DNA of 64,000 bases from JAUIAS01 sp030425395 (GTDB lineage: Bacteria; Pseudomonadota; Alphaproteobacteria; Rhodobacterales; Rhodobacteraceae). The translations under genes and the position numbers were made by a program. This document shows positions 39,201 through 47,795 of the stretch, piece after piece (position 1 is the stretch's first letter; each line of letters starts with the position of its first letter). The stretch covers positions 1,612,001 through 1,676,000 of the forward strand of contig CP121336.1 of assembly GCA_043553855.1 (NCBI GenBank), in the 5' to 3' direction. Below the pieces are notes generated by a model. That model did no database searches, was not told where the DNA came from, and was given only the letters and a program-made list of their open reading frames with translations.

Positions 39201-39646
39201 ATCACATCCTCCACTTGATCAAGGTAGGCACCGTATCCTTCGGCATCCATGTCGTCACGGTGCACAAACCGCAGCGAAGCCGAATTGATACAATACCGCA
39301 AACCGCCCCAGTCAACCGGGCCGTCGGGAAACACATGGCCAAGATGGCTGTCCCCGTAAGTTGATCGCACTTCGGTTCGGATCATGCCAAGGGTGCGATC
39401 CACAAGTTCCTGAATATGGGCTGGTTCAATCGGCTTGGTAAAGCTGGGCCAGCCGCAGCCGCTTTCGTATTTGTCCGAAGACGCGAACAGCGGTTCCCCT
39501 GACACGATATCCACGTAGATGCCCGGTTCCTTGTTCGACAGATACTTGCCCGTTCCTGGCCGTTCCGTGCCGCTCTGCTGGGTGACATAGTATTCTTCAG
39601 GCTCAAGTGCCGCGATGGCATCGGCGCTGCGTTCGTAACGTGCCAT
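39197..39646 (-). CDS. msrB: Peptide methionine (R)-S-oxide reductase
   Basis: A 149-residue MsrB. The catalytic Cys lies in GGLRYCINSASLRFV near residue 124, with SGCGWPSFTKPI near 70 and GDSHLGHVFPDGP near 107. The CxxC pairs that hold zinc in many MsrB proteins are absent, so this is the zinc-free form. A strong GGAGGG lies before the ATG at 39646; a start five codons earlier is less likely. It is transcribed divergently from the glutathione peroxidase gene, with 140 bp between starts. Confidence 0.95.
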   Translation of the reverse strand: MARYERSADAIAALEPEEYYVTQQSGTERPGTGKYLSNKEPGIYVDIVSGEPLFASSDKYESGCGWPSFTKPIEPAHIQELVDRTLGMIRTEVRSTYGDSHLGHVFPDGPVDWGGLRYCINSASLRFVHRDDMDAEGYGAYLDQVEDVI

Positions 39647-39786
39647 GATCCCTCCATTCATCTCAATGCAACAGATGGTGTTTTTGCGCGGGATTCAAAG
39701 TGGAAATTTGGCTCATGCACGCAAAAGTGTGACACAGCGGCGACGCGCGCTAAGTTCTTCGACATGTCAGAGCAGGAGAATTCAAC

Positions 39787-40308
39787 ATGTTTCGGTTCGT
39801 GCTGGCGCTTTGCATAGCGATCATAGGTGGGCCCGCGATGGCCACGGGTCTGACCGGTGAATTTCCTTCGATAGACGGCGGCACCCTCTCAATTGAAGAT
39901 TGGCGCGGGCAACCCGTTTTGATCGTAAACACAGCATCCCGATGTGGCTTCACCTATCAATACGAAGGGTTGCAACGCATCCATGACAAATATGCCGAAC
40001 AGGGCCTTGTCGTATTGGCCGTTCCGTCAGATGACTTCCGCCAAGAGCTCAAGGATGCAGAAGCCGTCAAGAACTTCTGTGAATTGAATTATGGGCTGAC
40101 CATCCCGATGACAGACATCACCCATGTCCGGGGGCAACAGGCGCATCCGTTCTACAAGGCAGTTAAAGCGGAAACCGGCTTTGAGCCAAAGTGGAACTTC
40201 CACAAGATCCTGCTTGCCCCCGATGGCAACGTGGCGGCGACATGGGGTTCTGCAACGCGCCCGGATTCTCGGGCGGTAACGCAGGTGATCGAAGGTTATC
40301 TTGATTGA
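39787..40308 (+). CDS. Glutathione peroxidase, exported
   Basis: A 173-residue peroxidase with a predicted signal peptide (MFRFVLALCIAIIGGPAMA). The active site is NTASRCGFTYQYEGLQ, with Cys in place of selenocysteine, and the later WNFHKILLAPDG motif supplies the conserved Trp and Asn. Periplasmic glutathione peroxidase-like proteins reduce peroxides, often using thioredoxin-type donors. A GCAGGAG ribosome site precedes the ATG. It lies head to head with msrB-msrA, forming a small oxidative-damage locus. The 3' end overlaps the convergent regulator gene by 13 bases. Confidence 0.92.
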   Translation: MFRFVLALCIAIIGGPAMATGLTGEFPSIDGGTLSIEDWRGQPVLIVNTASRCGFTYQYEGLQRIHDKYAEQGLVVLAVPSDDFRQELKDAEAVKNFCELNYGLTIPMTDITHVRGQQAHPFYKAVKAETGFEPKWNFHKILLAPDGNVAATWGSATRPDSRAVTQVIEGYLD

Positions 40309-41288
40309 TGTTGCGACCAGACCAGCCGATTTTCCGTGCCTTCCTGGCTGGGTGAAACACCGAATGCGGCGCGGTAGCTCTTGGAAAAATGCGACGGGCT
40401 CCGAAAACCGCACGCAACACAGATTTCCGTGACCGACAACGTCGTTTGACGCAACAGTTCCCGCGCCTTGTCGAGCCGCATCTGCAGGTAATACCGTTTG
40501 GGCGACAGGCCCAGATGCTTGGCGAACAACCGCTCCATCTGGCGGGTAGAAATGCGCACCACTTCGGCAATTTCATCCGGTGTCAGCGGATCTTCTATGT
40601 TGTTTTGCATGATCTGAAGCGACAGCGCCAATTTGGAATTCCGCACGCCGCCGACTGCCATCGACATCCGTTGCGCTGCCGCCTGTCCGCGCGGCGAGGA
40701 ATAGACCATCTGATCGGCCACCCAAGTGGCAACATCCGGCCCATGGTCGGCGTGCACGCGGTGCAACATCAAATCCAGCGCCGCAGCCCCGCCCGCGCTG
40801 GTAAAGACGCGCCCGTCAATTGAAAAGATGCTGTCTTCGATAATGACATCAGGCAACAGTTCAGCAAGCGCACCCCGATATTCCCAATGGGTCGTGACCC
40901 GCTTGCCCGAAATAAGATTGGCCAGCGCGAGCGTATACGTCCCCGATGACAAGGCCCCGAAATTCATGCCCTTGCGGGTTTCGCGGCGCAGCCAATTGAC
41001 GATCTTTCTTGTGCTGCCTTCGCCCACCGCTTCGCCAGCGCATACGATCAACGTTTCGTCCCGGCGTAAATCGGTAAGGCCGCTGTCTACTTGTGTGGTG
41101 ACACCGTTATAGGCCGCAACCGGCAATCCATCTTCGCTGATCAAGCGCCAAGAATAACATATGTCGCCGGAAGGGTGGCGATTGGCCAGCGACAGGGCTT
41201 CCAGCGCGCAGGCAAAGCCAAGCTGAGAATACCCCGGTATCAGGAGGAAAACATACATGTTTGACGAAGCTGGCGTGACGTCAGGCAT
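40296..41288 (-). CDS. GlxA/GbdR-type AraC regulator
   Basis: A 330-residue two-domain regulator. Residues about 10-190 form a DJ-1/PfpI-like amidase domain (YVFLLIPGYSQLGFACALEALSLANR, then LIVCAGEAVGEG and FGALSSGTYTLALANLISGKRVTTHWEY), and residues about 220-320 form an AraC-type double helix-turn-helix (VVRISTRQMERLFAKHLGLSPKRYYLQMRLDKARELL and CVACGFRSPSHFSKSYRAAFGVSPS). Homologues control glycine betaine, carnitine or arginine catabolism. No target operon is adjacent, so the inducer is not assigned. Confidence 0.9.
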   Translation of the reverse strand: MPDVTPASSNMYVFLLIPGYSQLGFACALEALSLANRHPSGDICYSWRLISEDGLPVAAYNGVTTQVDSGLTDLRRDETLIVCAGEAVGEGSTRKIVNWLRRETRKGMNFGALSSGTYTLALANLISGKRVTTHWEYRGALAELLPDVIIEDSIFSIDGRVFTSAGGAAALDLMLHRVHADHGPDVATWVADQMVYSSPRGQAAAQRMSMAVGGVRNSKLALSLQIMQNNIEDPLTPDEIAEVVRISTRQMERLFAKHLGLSPKRYYLQMRLDKARELLRQTTLSVTEICVACGFRSPSHFSKSYRAAFGVSPSQEGTENRLVWSQHQSR

Positions 41289-41417
41289 GGCGGCTCACTT
41301 TGCGAAGGTATCGCCCGCCCGAACGGCCCATGCCAGCCCGGAACACGACGTCCACGGCGCAGTTAGCACGTTTGCATCAAATTTCAGGTTCGAAAACCGA
41401 CACTTTGCTGACGCCTT

Positions 41418-41840
41418 TCAGCCCGCGGCCATCACGCGATCAAGAAAGCTGCGCAAGGCAAATTCGTCAAAGGTGGCCTCGATCCGCGCAACCTCTGTCT
41501 TGCCACGGAACGCAATAAGGGTCGCATGTCTGTCGATGCGCATTCGTTCCGCCATTCGCGAGGGCCCGAATGTATCCCAGTCGATATCCACAAACCGAAT
41601 ATTTTGGGCATAGGCCGGCGTGTCGGCCTTGATCCGCGCAAGAGTATCGCGTTTCAACCGGCTTGTCGGGGACCATGCCGCCGTGAAATTCACCACGATC
41701 AATGCACCATCGTCTTGCAGCTCTCGCAGCAATCCGCGCCGATAGGGTGTCGCTTTATACTCGGCCAACGCTGCAACTGGCCAAACCGCCGACAACGCAC
41801 CGGGTATCAGCGCTGCTTGCAGAAATGTTCGTCTTTTCAT
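41418..41840 (-). CDS. Tat-type thioredoxin-fold protein lacking CxxC
   Basis: A 140-residue exported protein. Residues 1-26 form a signal peptide with a twin-arginine start (MKRRTFLQAAL ... VAALA). The remainder resembles a thioredoxin fold: LIVVNFTAAWSPTSRLKRDTL (residues 47 onward), then IRFVDIDWDTF and the cis-Pro-like region RHATLIAFRGKTEVARIEA. The position of the WCxxC redox motif reads Trp56-Ser57-Pro58-Thr59-Ser60, so both cysteines are serine. It should be redox-inactive and may act as a binding protein or chaperone. The first in-frame start (41921) would hide the signal peptide, so 41840 is preferred. Function unknown. Confidence 0.75.
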   Translation of the reverse strand: MKRRTFLQAALIPGALSAVWPVAALAEYKATPYRRGLLRELQDDGALIVVNFTAAWSPTSRLKRDTLARIKADTPAYAQNIRFVDIDWDTFGPSRMAERMRIDRHATLIAFRGKTEVARIEATFDEFALRSFLDRVMAAG

Positions 41841-41930
41841 TCGAATCTCCGCTGCTGAACGAAACTCAGGATACCCACGATTGAACGAAAGCCCAGAACC
41901 CAACGCAACCGTGATGTGCAAAAAATTCGT

Positions 41931-42800
41931 TCAGGCTTTTTTGGTGCGCGACAGCTGCACGGCAAGAATGGACACCGCAATGATCCCAACACCGAGAATG
42001 TCGCGCGGGCCCAGATGTTCACCCAGCAAGACCGCCGCGATGGCCACGCCGAAAAACGGGTTCAGGAAATGGAAGGTCGCCGCGCGCACCGCTCCGATCC
42101 GATCCACTAGCAAGACCCAGACAAAGGTTGCCAACAAGCCCGGCACAAGCGTGGTATAGGCAAAGGCAATGGCCAGTGGCCATGTCGGGTTCATATGTGG
42201 CGTTTCCACAAAAACGGCCACCGCGAACAATGCGAAAGCGCCCACCAACATTTGCAAACCCACAACCATCATGAAATTCCCGCCGGACGTCGCGCCACGC
42301 AGCGACAACGTGGCCAGCGCCAGCGCAGCACAGCCAATGCCAGCCAGCGTCACGCCGAACAGGTCCACACCCGCGTTGATCCGGGCACCCATGATGATCA
42401 CGACACCCACCAATCCGCCCAAAAGACCAAGGATACCCATCAACGGCAACCGTTCTCGCAAAATCAGCCATGTCGCCAAGGCCACCAGCAAGGGCATCGT
42501 TGACGCGATAATCGAAGCCAGCCCTGCTTCGATCGTTTGCATCGCGACAAAGTTCAGTCCCAGATAAAGGGCATTCTGACACAAACCAAAAATGATGGTC
42601 GCCCTCCACTGATTGCGGGTCAGCTTCCATGACTGGCCAAGCCAAAGCGCAATCGCCACACCGATAAACCCTGAGATCAAGAACCTTAAAGCCAGCGAAT
42701 AAAGCGGTGACGCCTCGGCCACGATCACCCGTGCGGACGTAAAGGCAGAAGACCACATCAGGACAAACGCCAGCCCCATAAAAATCGCGCGGATGTCCAT
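41931..42800 (-). CDS. EamA/DMT-family transporter
   Basis: A 289-residue membrane protein with ten hydrophobic helices arranged as two EamA repeats (first around residues 5-135, with MWSSAFTSARVIV and ASIIASTMPLLVALATWLILRERLPLMG; second around 150-280, ending FLNPFFGVAIAAVLLGEHLGPRDILG). The short Lys-Ala tail ends SRTKKA. DMT proteins export amino acids or other small metabolites; the substrate cannot be read. It follows the thioredoxin-fold gene with no shared operon signal beyond 91-bp spacing. Confidence 0.9.
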   Translation of the reverse strand: MDIRAIFMGLAFVLMWSSAFTSARVIVAEASPLYSLALRFLISGFIGVAIALWLGQSWKLTRNQWRATIIFGLCQNALYLGLNFVAMQTIEAGLASIIASTMPLLVALATWLILRERLPLMGILGLLGGLVGVVIIMGARINAGVDLFGVTLAGIGCAALALATLSLRGATSGGNFMMVVGLQMLVGAFALFAVAVFVETPHMNPTWPLAIAFAYTTLVPGLLATFVWVLLVDRIGAVRAATFHFLNPFFGVAIAAVLLGEHLGPRDILGVGIIAVSILAVQLSRTKKA

Positions 42801-42867
42801 CTCTGATGCTCCTGCCAGTTGCGGGGACCATTTCTTATATGGTGAACAAGTTCAAGAACCGTCGACA

Positions 42868-42897
42868 AAAGAAAAAGGGCCGCCATAGGCGACCCCC
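42868..42897 (-). terminator. HU gene terminator
   Basis: On the minus strand GGGTCGCC TAT GGCGGCCC forms a stem with one mismatch (42877-42895) followed by TTTTTCTTTT. It lies 28 bp after the HU stop codon. Confidence 0.85.
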
Positions 42898-42924
42898 CTG
42901 ATCAATCTGATCGGCGCGGAAGGC

Positions 42925-43212
42925 TCAGCCGTTCACGCTATCCTTCAGGGCCTTCGCAATGGTCATCTTGACCACCTTGTCGGCTTCTTTCTTGAACTGT
43001 TCGCCGGTGGCGGGGTTGCGCACCATACGTTCGGGCCGCTCACGGCAGTAGATCTTGCCAACACCGGGAAGGGTCACGGCACCGCCGTTTGCGACTTCGC
43101 GGGTGATGATCGCGGTAACAGCCTCGAGCGCAGCACCAGCCGTTTTCTTGTCTGCGCCCATTTCCTCGGCCAGAGCGGCGACGAGTTGCGTTTTGGTCAT
43201 CGGTTTTGCCAT
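42925..43212 (-). CDS. HU-family DNA-binding protein
   Basis: A 95-residue small basic protein of the HU/IHF fold. It has the dimerisation helices (MTKTQLVAALAEEMGADKKTAGAALEAVTAII), the beta-arm region GAVTLPGVGKIYCRERPERMVRNPATGEQFKKEADKVVKM and the terminal helix. The arm tip lacks the usual second lysine-rich turn but keeps RNPATGE, the DNA-intercalating Pro loop. It bends and compacts DNA. It is a single gene with its own terminator. The symbol is left empty because several HU copies are common. Confidence 0.95.
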   Translation of the reverse strand: MAKPMTKTQLVAALAEEMGADKKTAGAALEAVTAIITREVANGGAVTLPGVGKIYCRERPERMVRNPATGEQFKKEADKVVKMTIAKALKDSVNG

Positions 43213-43341
43213 TTCTTGGTCTCCTTCGTCTGCCCGAAAGCTTGGGCCTCATTTCGCGACTTTAACGGTATGTGGTGGATGAACACAACGAATAGTGGGC
43301 TTTTGCAAGGGAAAATCGGCATTTTACCGGTTTTCGCCACG

Positions 43342-44805
43342 TTACAGGAACGCCGTTTCGTCAAAAGATCGCAATTTTCGACTATGTAGTCTTTCCAGCG
43401 GCATGCCGCGCAAGCGTTCCATCGCCCGTATACCAATTCCCAAATGGCGCGCCACTTGGGTTTTGTAAAAATCCGACGCCATACCGGGAAGCTTCAACTC
43501 CCCGTGCAGCGGCTTGTCGGACACGCAGAGCAGGGTGCCGTATGGCACCCGGAACCTGTATCCATTCGCGGCAATCGTCGCGCTTTCCATATCCAGGGCA
43601 ATGGCCCGGGATTGGCTGAGTCTTTGAACCGGCCCGGAATGATCGCGCAGTTCCCAGTTGCGATTGTCTATGGTGGCCACCGTGCCGGTTCGCATGATCC
43701 GCTTGAGATCGAAACCTTCAAGCTTGGTCACTTCCGCCACCGCCTGTTCCAGCGCGATCTGGATTTCGGCAAGTGCGGGGATCGGCACCCAGACCGGAAG
43801 ATCGTCATCAAGAACATGATCTTCGCGCAAGTAAGCGTGTGCCAGAACAAAATCGCCCAGCGCTTGCGTGTTGCGCAGCCCCGCGCAATGGCCCACCATC
43901 AGCCATGCATGTGGCCGCAGTACCGCGATGTGATCAGTGGCGGTTTTGGCGTTGGACGGACCGATCCCGATGTTGACCAAGGTGATGCCATTCCCGTCCT
44001 TGCGTTTGAGATGATAGGTAGGCATCTGGGGCAGCTTGGCCGGGCGGGCCATCATATCCCCCGGTCCTTGGATTTCCACGTTCCCCGTCCCGACAAAGGC
44101 GCTGTATCCGCTTTCGGGATCAGCCAAGGCAGCGCGCGCGTAGGTTTCGAATTCCTCGACGTAGAACTGATAGTTGGTGAACAGAACGTGGTTCTGGAAA
44201 TGGCACGGATCAGTGGCGGTATAATGCGCCAGACGGGCCAGCGAATAATCAATCCGCTGTGCGGTAAAAGGGGCCAAAGGCCCGGTTTCGTCTTTGGCCA
44301 CATGGGTGCCGTTCACGATGTCGTCGTTGGTAGTACTCAGATCCGGAACATCGAACACATCACGCAAAATGAAATCGGCGGCACCGTCCTGCGGCACGGA
44401 AATGGATGCATCATTGGCCACCGCAAAATGCAGCGGCATTGGCGTGTCCGACACCCCAATTGTCACCGATTGCCGGTGATTTCTGATCAACAGCCCGATT
44501 TGCTGGGTCAGGTAACTGCGAAACAGATCGGGCCGCGTCACCGTCGTGGTGTGTGTACCGGGATTTGCGACATGGCCAAAACTCAGGCGGCTGTCGACCT
44601 GTGCATAGCTGGTCGTGACAAGACGGATTTCGGGATAAAAGGCACGGCGGCGGTGGCGGTTCGAGGGATCTTCCATCGCCTTGTTGAATTCATCACACAG
44701 AAACCGAACCGAGGTTTCATACAATGCGCACAGCCGATCCACGGCGGCGGTCGGGTCTTCGAACTTTTCAACCGCGGGATAGTCGGGTGTTATCAAATCA
44801 GTCAT
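43342..44805 (-). CDS. amn: AMP nucleosidase
   Basis: A 487-residue protein matching AMP nucleosidase: an N-terminal Amn-specific domain (RLVTTSYAQVDSRLSFGHVANPGTHTTTVTRP, residues about 60-95) and a C-terminal phosphorylase-like domain (VGTGNVEIQGPG, TLVNIGIGPSNAKTATDHIAVLRPHAWLMVGHCAGLR, ALDMESATIAANGYRFRVPYGTLLCVSDKPLHGELKLPG). It hydrolyses AMP to adenine and ribose 5-phosphate and can be a valve on the adenylate pool. It overlaps the adenine deaminase gene by four bases, giving a direct route from AMP to hypoxanthine. Confidence 0.95.
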   Translation of the reverse strand: MTDLITPDYPAVEKFEDPTAAVDRLCALYETSVRFLCDEFNKAMEDPSNRHRRRAFYPEIRLVTTSYAQVDSRLSFGHVANPGTHTTTVTRPDLFRSYLTQQIGLLIRNHRQSVTIGVSDTPMPLHFAVANDASISVPQDGAADFILRDVFDVPDLSTTNDDIVNGTHVAKDETGPLAPFTAQRIDYSLARLAHYTATDPCHFQNHVLFTNYQFYVEEFETYARAALADPESGYSAFVGTGNVEIQGPGDMMARPAKLPQMPTYHLKRKDGNGITLVNIGIGPSNAKTATDHIAVLRPHAWLMVGHCAGLRNTQALGDFVLAHAYLREDHVLDDDLPVWVPIPALAEIQIALEQAVAEVTKLEGFDLKRIMRTGTVATIDNRNWELRDHSGPVQRLSQSRAIALDMESATIAANGYRFRVPYGTLLCVSDKPLHGELKLPGMASDFYKTQVARHLGIGIRAMERLRGMPLERLHSRKLRSFDETAFL

Positions 44806-46604
44806 GAAAGCGGCTCGAACACCGGGATTTCGGAAAAACTGCGCACATCAATCAAACCCTTGTCGGAAATCCGCAGTTCAGGGATCACCACCAGTGCCAG
44901 CAAGGAATGCTGCATATAGGCGTTGTTCAGCGTGCAACCGCAATCAATCATCGCCTGCACCATAAGTTCCGCCTTGGCGGCGACGTTCTGCGCGGCATCG
45001 TCCGACATAAGCCCTGCAATAGGCAGTTCGACAAGAGCCAACTCTTCTCCGTCGCGAAATACCGTGATGCCGCCACCCACATCCGTCAGCCGGTTCGCAG
45101 CAAGTGCCATCTGTTCGCGGCAGGTGCCCACGACGATCATGTGATGGCTGTCATGCGCCACGGTCGAGGCCATCGCCATGCGCCCCGTGTATCCAAAGCC
45201 GGACACAAAGGCATTTGTGATACCACCTGTTGCGCGATGACGTTCCACAAGGGCGATCTGGCAAACGTCTCCTTGGGTTTCCACCAGCCCATCCGCGACC
45301 GTCATATCCCGCTTGAGCGCCTTGGTCGGTGCCTGATTTTCAACCACGCCAATAACATTTGCGCGCACCGCATTGGCCCCGCCGGGCGCGGCGATGGCAA
45401 AGTCCTGCGACGACAACGCAGCCTTGACGCGCACGGTCTTACGCGCGGCCTCGGGCCAGTCGTAATGGGGACAATCCACCAGACAAACGCCGCCTGCGGC
45501 CACCTTTCGCCCGCGCGCCCAAACCTCTTCGATCGGCAGGGTTTTCAAATCGGATGTCAGGATCAGATCGGCCCGCCGGCCCGGAGTAAGAGAGCCGATC
45601 TCGCGTTCCAGCCCAAAATGTGTGGCGGTGTTGATGGTTGCCATCTGAATCGCAATCACCGGATCGCAGCCACAAGCAATCGCATGGCGCACAACGCGGT
45701 TCATGTGGCCTTCGTTCACCAACGTCCCGGAATGGCAATCATCGGTGCACAGGATGAAACCGCGCGGGTCCAGCCCCTTTTCCGTCACGGCGGTGATCTG
45801 TGCTTGTACATCATACCATGCGCTTCCCAGGCGCATCATCGCACGCATTCCCTGACGTACCCGGGCTATGGCGTCAGCTTCGGACGTGCCTTCGTGATCA
45901 TCCGCTGGCCCACCTGCGACATAGGCCGCAAAATCCGGCCCCAGATCCGGTGACGCATAGTGCCCGCCCACCGTTTTTCCCGCCCGCTGGGTTGCCGCAA
46001 TCTCGGCCAGCATCTTGGGATCGGCCTGCGCGACGCCGGGGAAATTCATCATCTCTCCCAGACCAACGATACCTGGCCATGTCATCGCTTCGGCCACATC
46101 CTCGACAGTAATCTCAAATCCGGTCGTCTCAAGCCCCGGCGCGGACGGCGCGCAGGACGGCATCTGGGTAAAGATGTTGACCGGCTGCAAGAGCGCCTCG
46201 TCATGCATCATGCGCACACCATCCAGCCCCAGAACGTTGGCGATCTCATGCGGGTCGGTGAACATCGACGTCGTACCATGCGGAATCACCGCACGGGCGA
46301 ATTCTGCCGGGGTCAGCATACCGCTTTCGATGTGCATATGCGCATCGCAAAGACCCGGCACCATAAACCGGCCGTTCGCATCGACCACTTCGGTTCCTTC
46401 GCCGATACAGCGCGTCGCATCAGGCCCGACATAGGCAATGCGTCCGGCAACTACGGCTATATCGGTGTCTGGCAGAACCTCACGCGTGTGGACATTGACC
46501 CATGAACCCCCGCGAAAAACGACATCGGCAGCCGCGCGACCGGCGGCCACCTCTATGAGTTTCGGTGCAACGTCGGGCCATGTGGGAAATGCAGAAGTGA
46601 TCAT
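44802..46604 (-). CDS. ade: Adenine deaminase
   Basis: A 600-residue amidohydrolase. Metal-binding His motif VPGLCDAHMHIESGML lies near residue 90, HGTTSMFTDPHEIANVLG near 125, FILCTDDCHSGTLVNEGHMNRVVRHAI near 285, and the C-terminal domain has AHDSHHMIVVGTCREQMALAANRL with NNAYMQHSLLALVVIPELRISDKGL. It deaminates adenine to hypoxanthine and ammonia. The stop codon overlaps the amn start (ATGA), so Ade is translated first and Amn is coupled to it. Its start is divergent from the VOC gene, 105 bp away. Confidence 0.96.
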   Translation of the reverse strand: MITSAFPTWPDVAPKLIEVAAGRAAADVVFRGGSWVNVHTREVLPDTDIAVVAGRIAYVGPDATRCIGEGTEVVDANGRFMVPGLCDAHMHIESGMLTPAEFARAVIPHGTTSMFTDPHEIANVLGLDGVRMMHDEALLQPVNIFTQMPSCAPSAPGLETTGFEITVEDVAEAMTWPGIVGLGEMMNFPGVAQADPKMLAEIAATQRAGKTVGGHYASPDLGPDFAAYVAGGPADDHEGTSEADAIARVRQGMRAMMRLGSAWYDVQAQITAVTEKGLDPRGFILCTDDCHSGTLVNEGHMNRVVRHAIACGCDPVIAIQMATINTATHFGLEREIGSLTPGRRADLILTSDLKTLPIEEVWARGRKVAAGGVCLVDCPHYDWPEAARKTVRVKAALSSQDFAIAAPGGANAVRANVIGVVENQAPTKALKRDMTVADGLVETQGDVCQIALVERHRATGGITNAFVSGFGYTGRMAMASTVAHDSHHMIVVGTCREQMALAANRLTDVGGGITVFRDGEELALVELPIAGLMSDDAAQNVAAKAELMVQAMIDCGCTLNNAYMQHSLLALVVIPELRISDKGLIDVRSFSEIPVFEPLS

Positions 46605-46709
46605 GGCATCATTCTTGCGAGTTTATCGCCCAACGCAAGCCCCACCATGGTCAAAGCTTGCCAAGCGCCATGATATGGCTGAGTCTGTGCGGAAATGAGG
46701 ACCAGTCCA

Positions 46710-47132
46710 ATGAACTACGATGACATTGACGCGGATGGTTTTGGCCGATCGCTCAGAGGGTTGGGGTTAAACATTCTTGTGCGCGATGTCCGCGAACAGG
46801 TTGCGTTTCTTGCCGAGGTCTTCGGCATGACCGCGCATCAGCCCACTGACGATTTCGCGATCATCTCCTATGGCTCGCAGGTGTTTCAGCTACACTCCGA
46901 CAGCACTTATTCTTCCAATCCGCTTCTTGGGTTGGTGCCGGAAAATCCGCCTCGCGGTGCCGGGCTGGAAATAAGGCTCTATGACACCGATCCAGACGGT
47001 GCCTGCGCGCGAGCCACTGGACTGGGCGGCACAATCCTACAGCCTCCCACAGATAAACCGCATGGTCTGCGAGAAGCCTACATCCTGTGCGCCAATGGCT
47101 ATGCCTGGGTGCCGAGCCGCCCCAAAGGATGA
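46710..47132 (+). CDS. VOC-superfamily (glyoxalase-like) protein
   Basis: A 140-residue protein with one vicinal-oxygen-chelate fold: GLNILVRDVREQVAFLAEVFGM at residues about 22-43 and DPDGACARATGLGGTILQPPTDKPHGLREAYILCANGYAWVPS at the end, the usual beta-alpha-beta-beta-beta layout. The metal-binding His/Glu positions of true glyoxalase I are not obvious. It may bind a small molecule or give resistance to one. The ATG at 46710 follows GAGGACC; an in-frame ATG five codons earlier overlaps that site. It is convergent with the methyltransferase gene. Confidence 0.75.
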   Translation: MNYDDIDADGFGRSLRGLGLNILVRDVREQVAFLAEVFGMTAHQPTDDFAIISYGSQVFQLHSDSTYSSNPLLGLVPENPPRGAGLEIRLYDTDPDGACARATGLGGTILQPPTDKPHGLREAYILCANGYAWVPSRPKG

Positions 47133-47133
47133 T

Positions 47134-47763
47134 CTAGGCTTTTCGGAACAAGGCGACATAGGCGATGTCGTCTTTGTGCGGTCCCTCTGCGTCGGGGCCG
47201 TAAATACGCGTCTCGACCAAACTCAGATCCGTGATTGCACCCCCCAACGCGTCAAGCTTATCGGCAAATCCGGCGCATTCATAATGCTTTGCATTGATCG
47301 ACAGTGCAAAAAGCGCCCCGTTTTGCGCCACCCGCAACAACGGGTCAATGCCGTCCGGGCCAACGTGGCCCGTTGTGAAGGTGCCCGATGAAACGATGCC
47401 CGCATATGTTCCGGGCGGCACGGGCAACCCTTCCAGAAGGTCAGCCTCGATCGTGTCGCGATAGATGTCCTTTTGTGCGGCACGGTCCAGCATTTCGGCG
47501 CTGATATCGGTGGCATCAACCGGCTCGACACCCAGCGCGACAAGCGCAGCACCGCACAGACCAGTGCCCGCGCCAACATCAAGTACAGGCCCGATTCCGC
47601 CCGCTTCGGCAAAGATTCGCGCTGTCGCATCGGGCAAAAAATACCGCTGTGCCCGGGCGAAACCGTCGTCATATTCATCCGCCCACTGCGCATAAAGCTT
47701 GCGGGAATCATCTGGCGTTTCAAGGGAATACGCCTGTTCCAGATCTGGTGAGTCCTCTGTCAT
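47134..47763 (-). CDS. Class I SAM-dependent methyltransferase
   Basis: A 209-residue protein with SAM motif I as VLDVGAGTGLCGAAL near residue 58, an acidic loop VDATDISAEMLDRAAQ and the post-motif strand YAGIVSSGTFTTGHVG. The N-terminal YAQWADEYDDGFARAQRYFLP is common in small-molecule methyltransferases of the Williams-Beuren/UbiE-like group. The substrate is unknown. An in-frame ATG at 47799 would overlap the paaE stop; both starts are possible. It directly follows paaE on the same strand and may be read from the paa operon, but no role in phenylacetate breakdown is known to me. Confidence 0.8.
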   Translation of the reverse strand: MTEDSPDLEQAYSLETPDDSRKLYAQWADEYDDGFARAQRYFLPDATARIFAEAGGIGPVLDVGAGTGLCGAALVALGVEPVDATDISAEMLDRAAQKDIYRDTIEADLLEGLPVPPGTYAGIVSSGTFTTGHVGPDGIDPLLRVAQNGALFALSINAKHYECAGFADKLDALGGAITDLSLVETRIYGPDAEGPHKDDIAYVALFRKA

Positions 47764-47795
47764 GTCATCCAGAGAAACCCATATTCCAACGCGGT

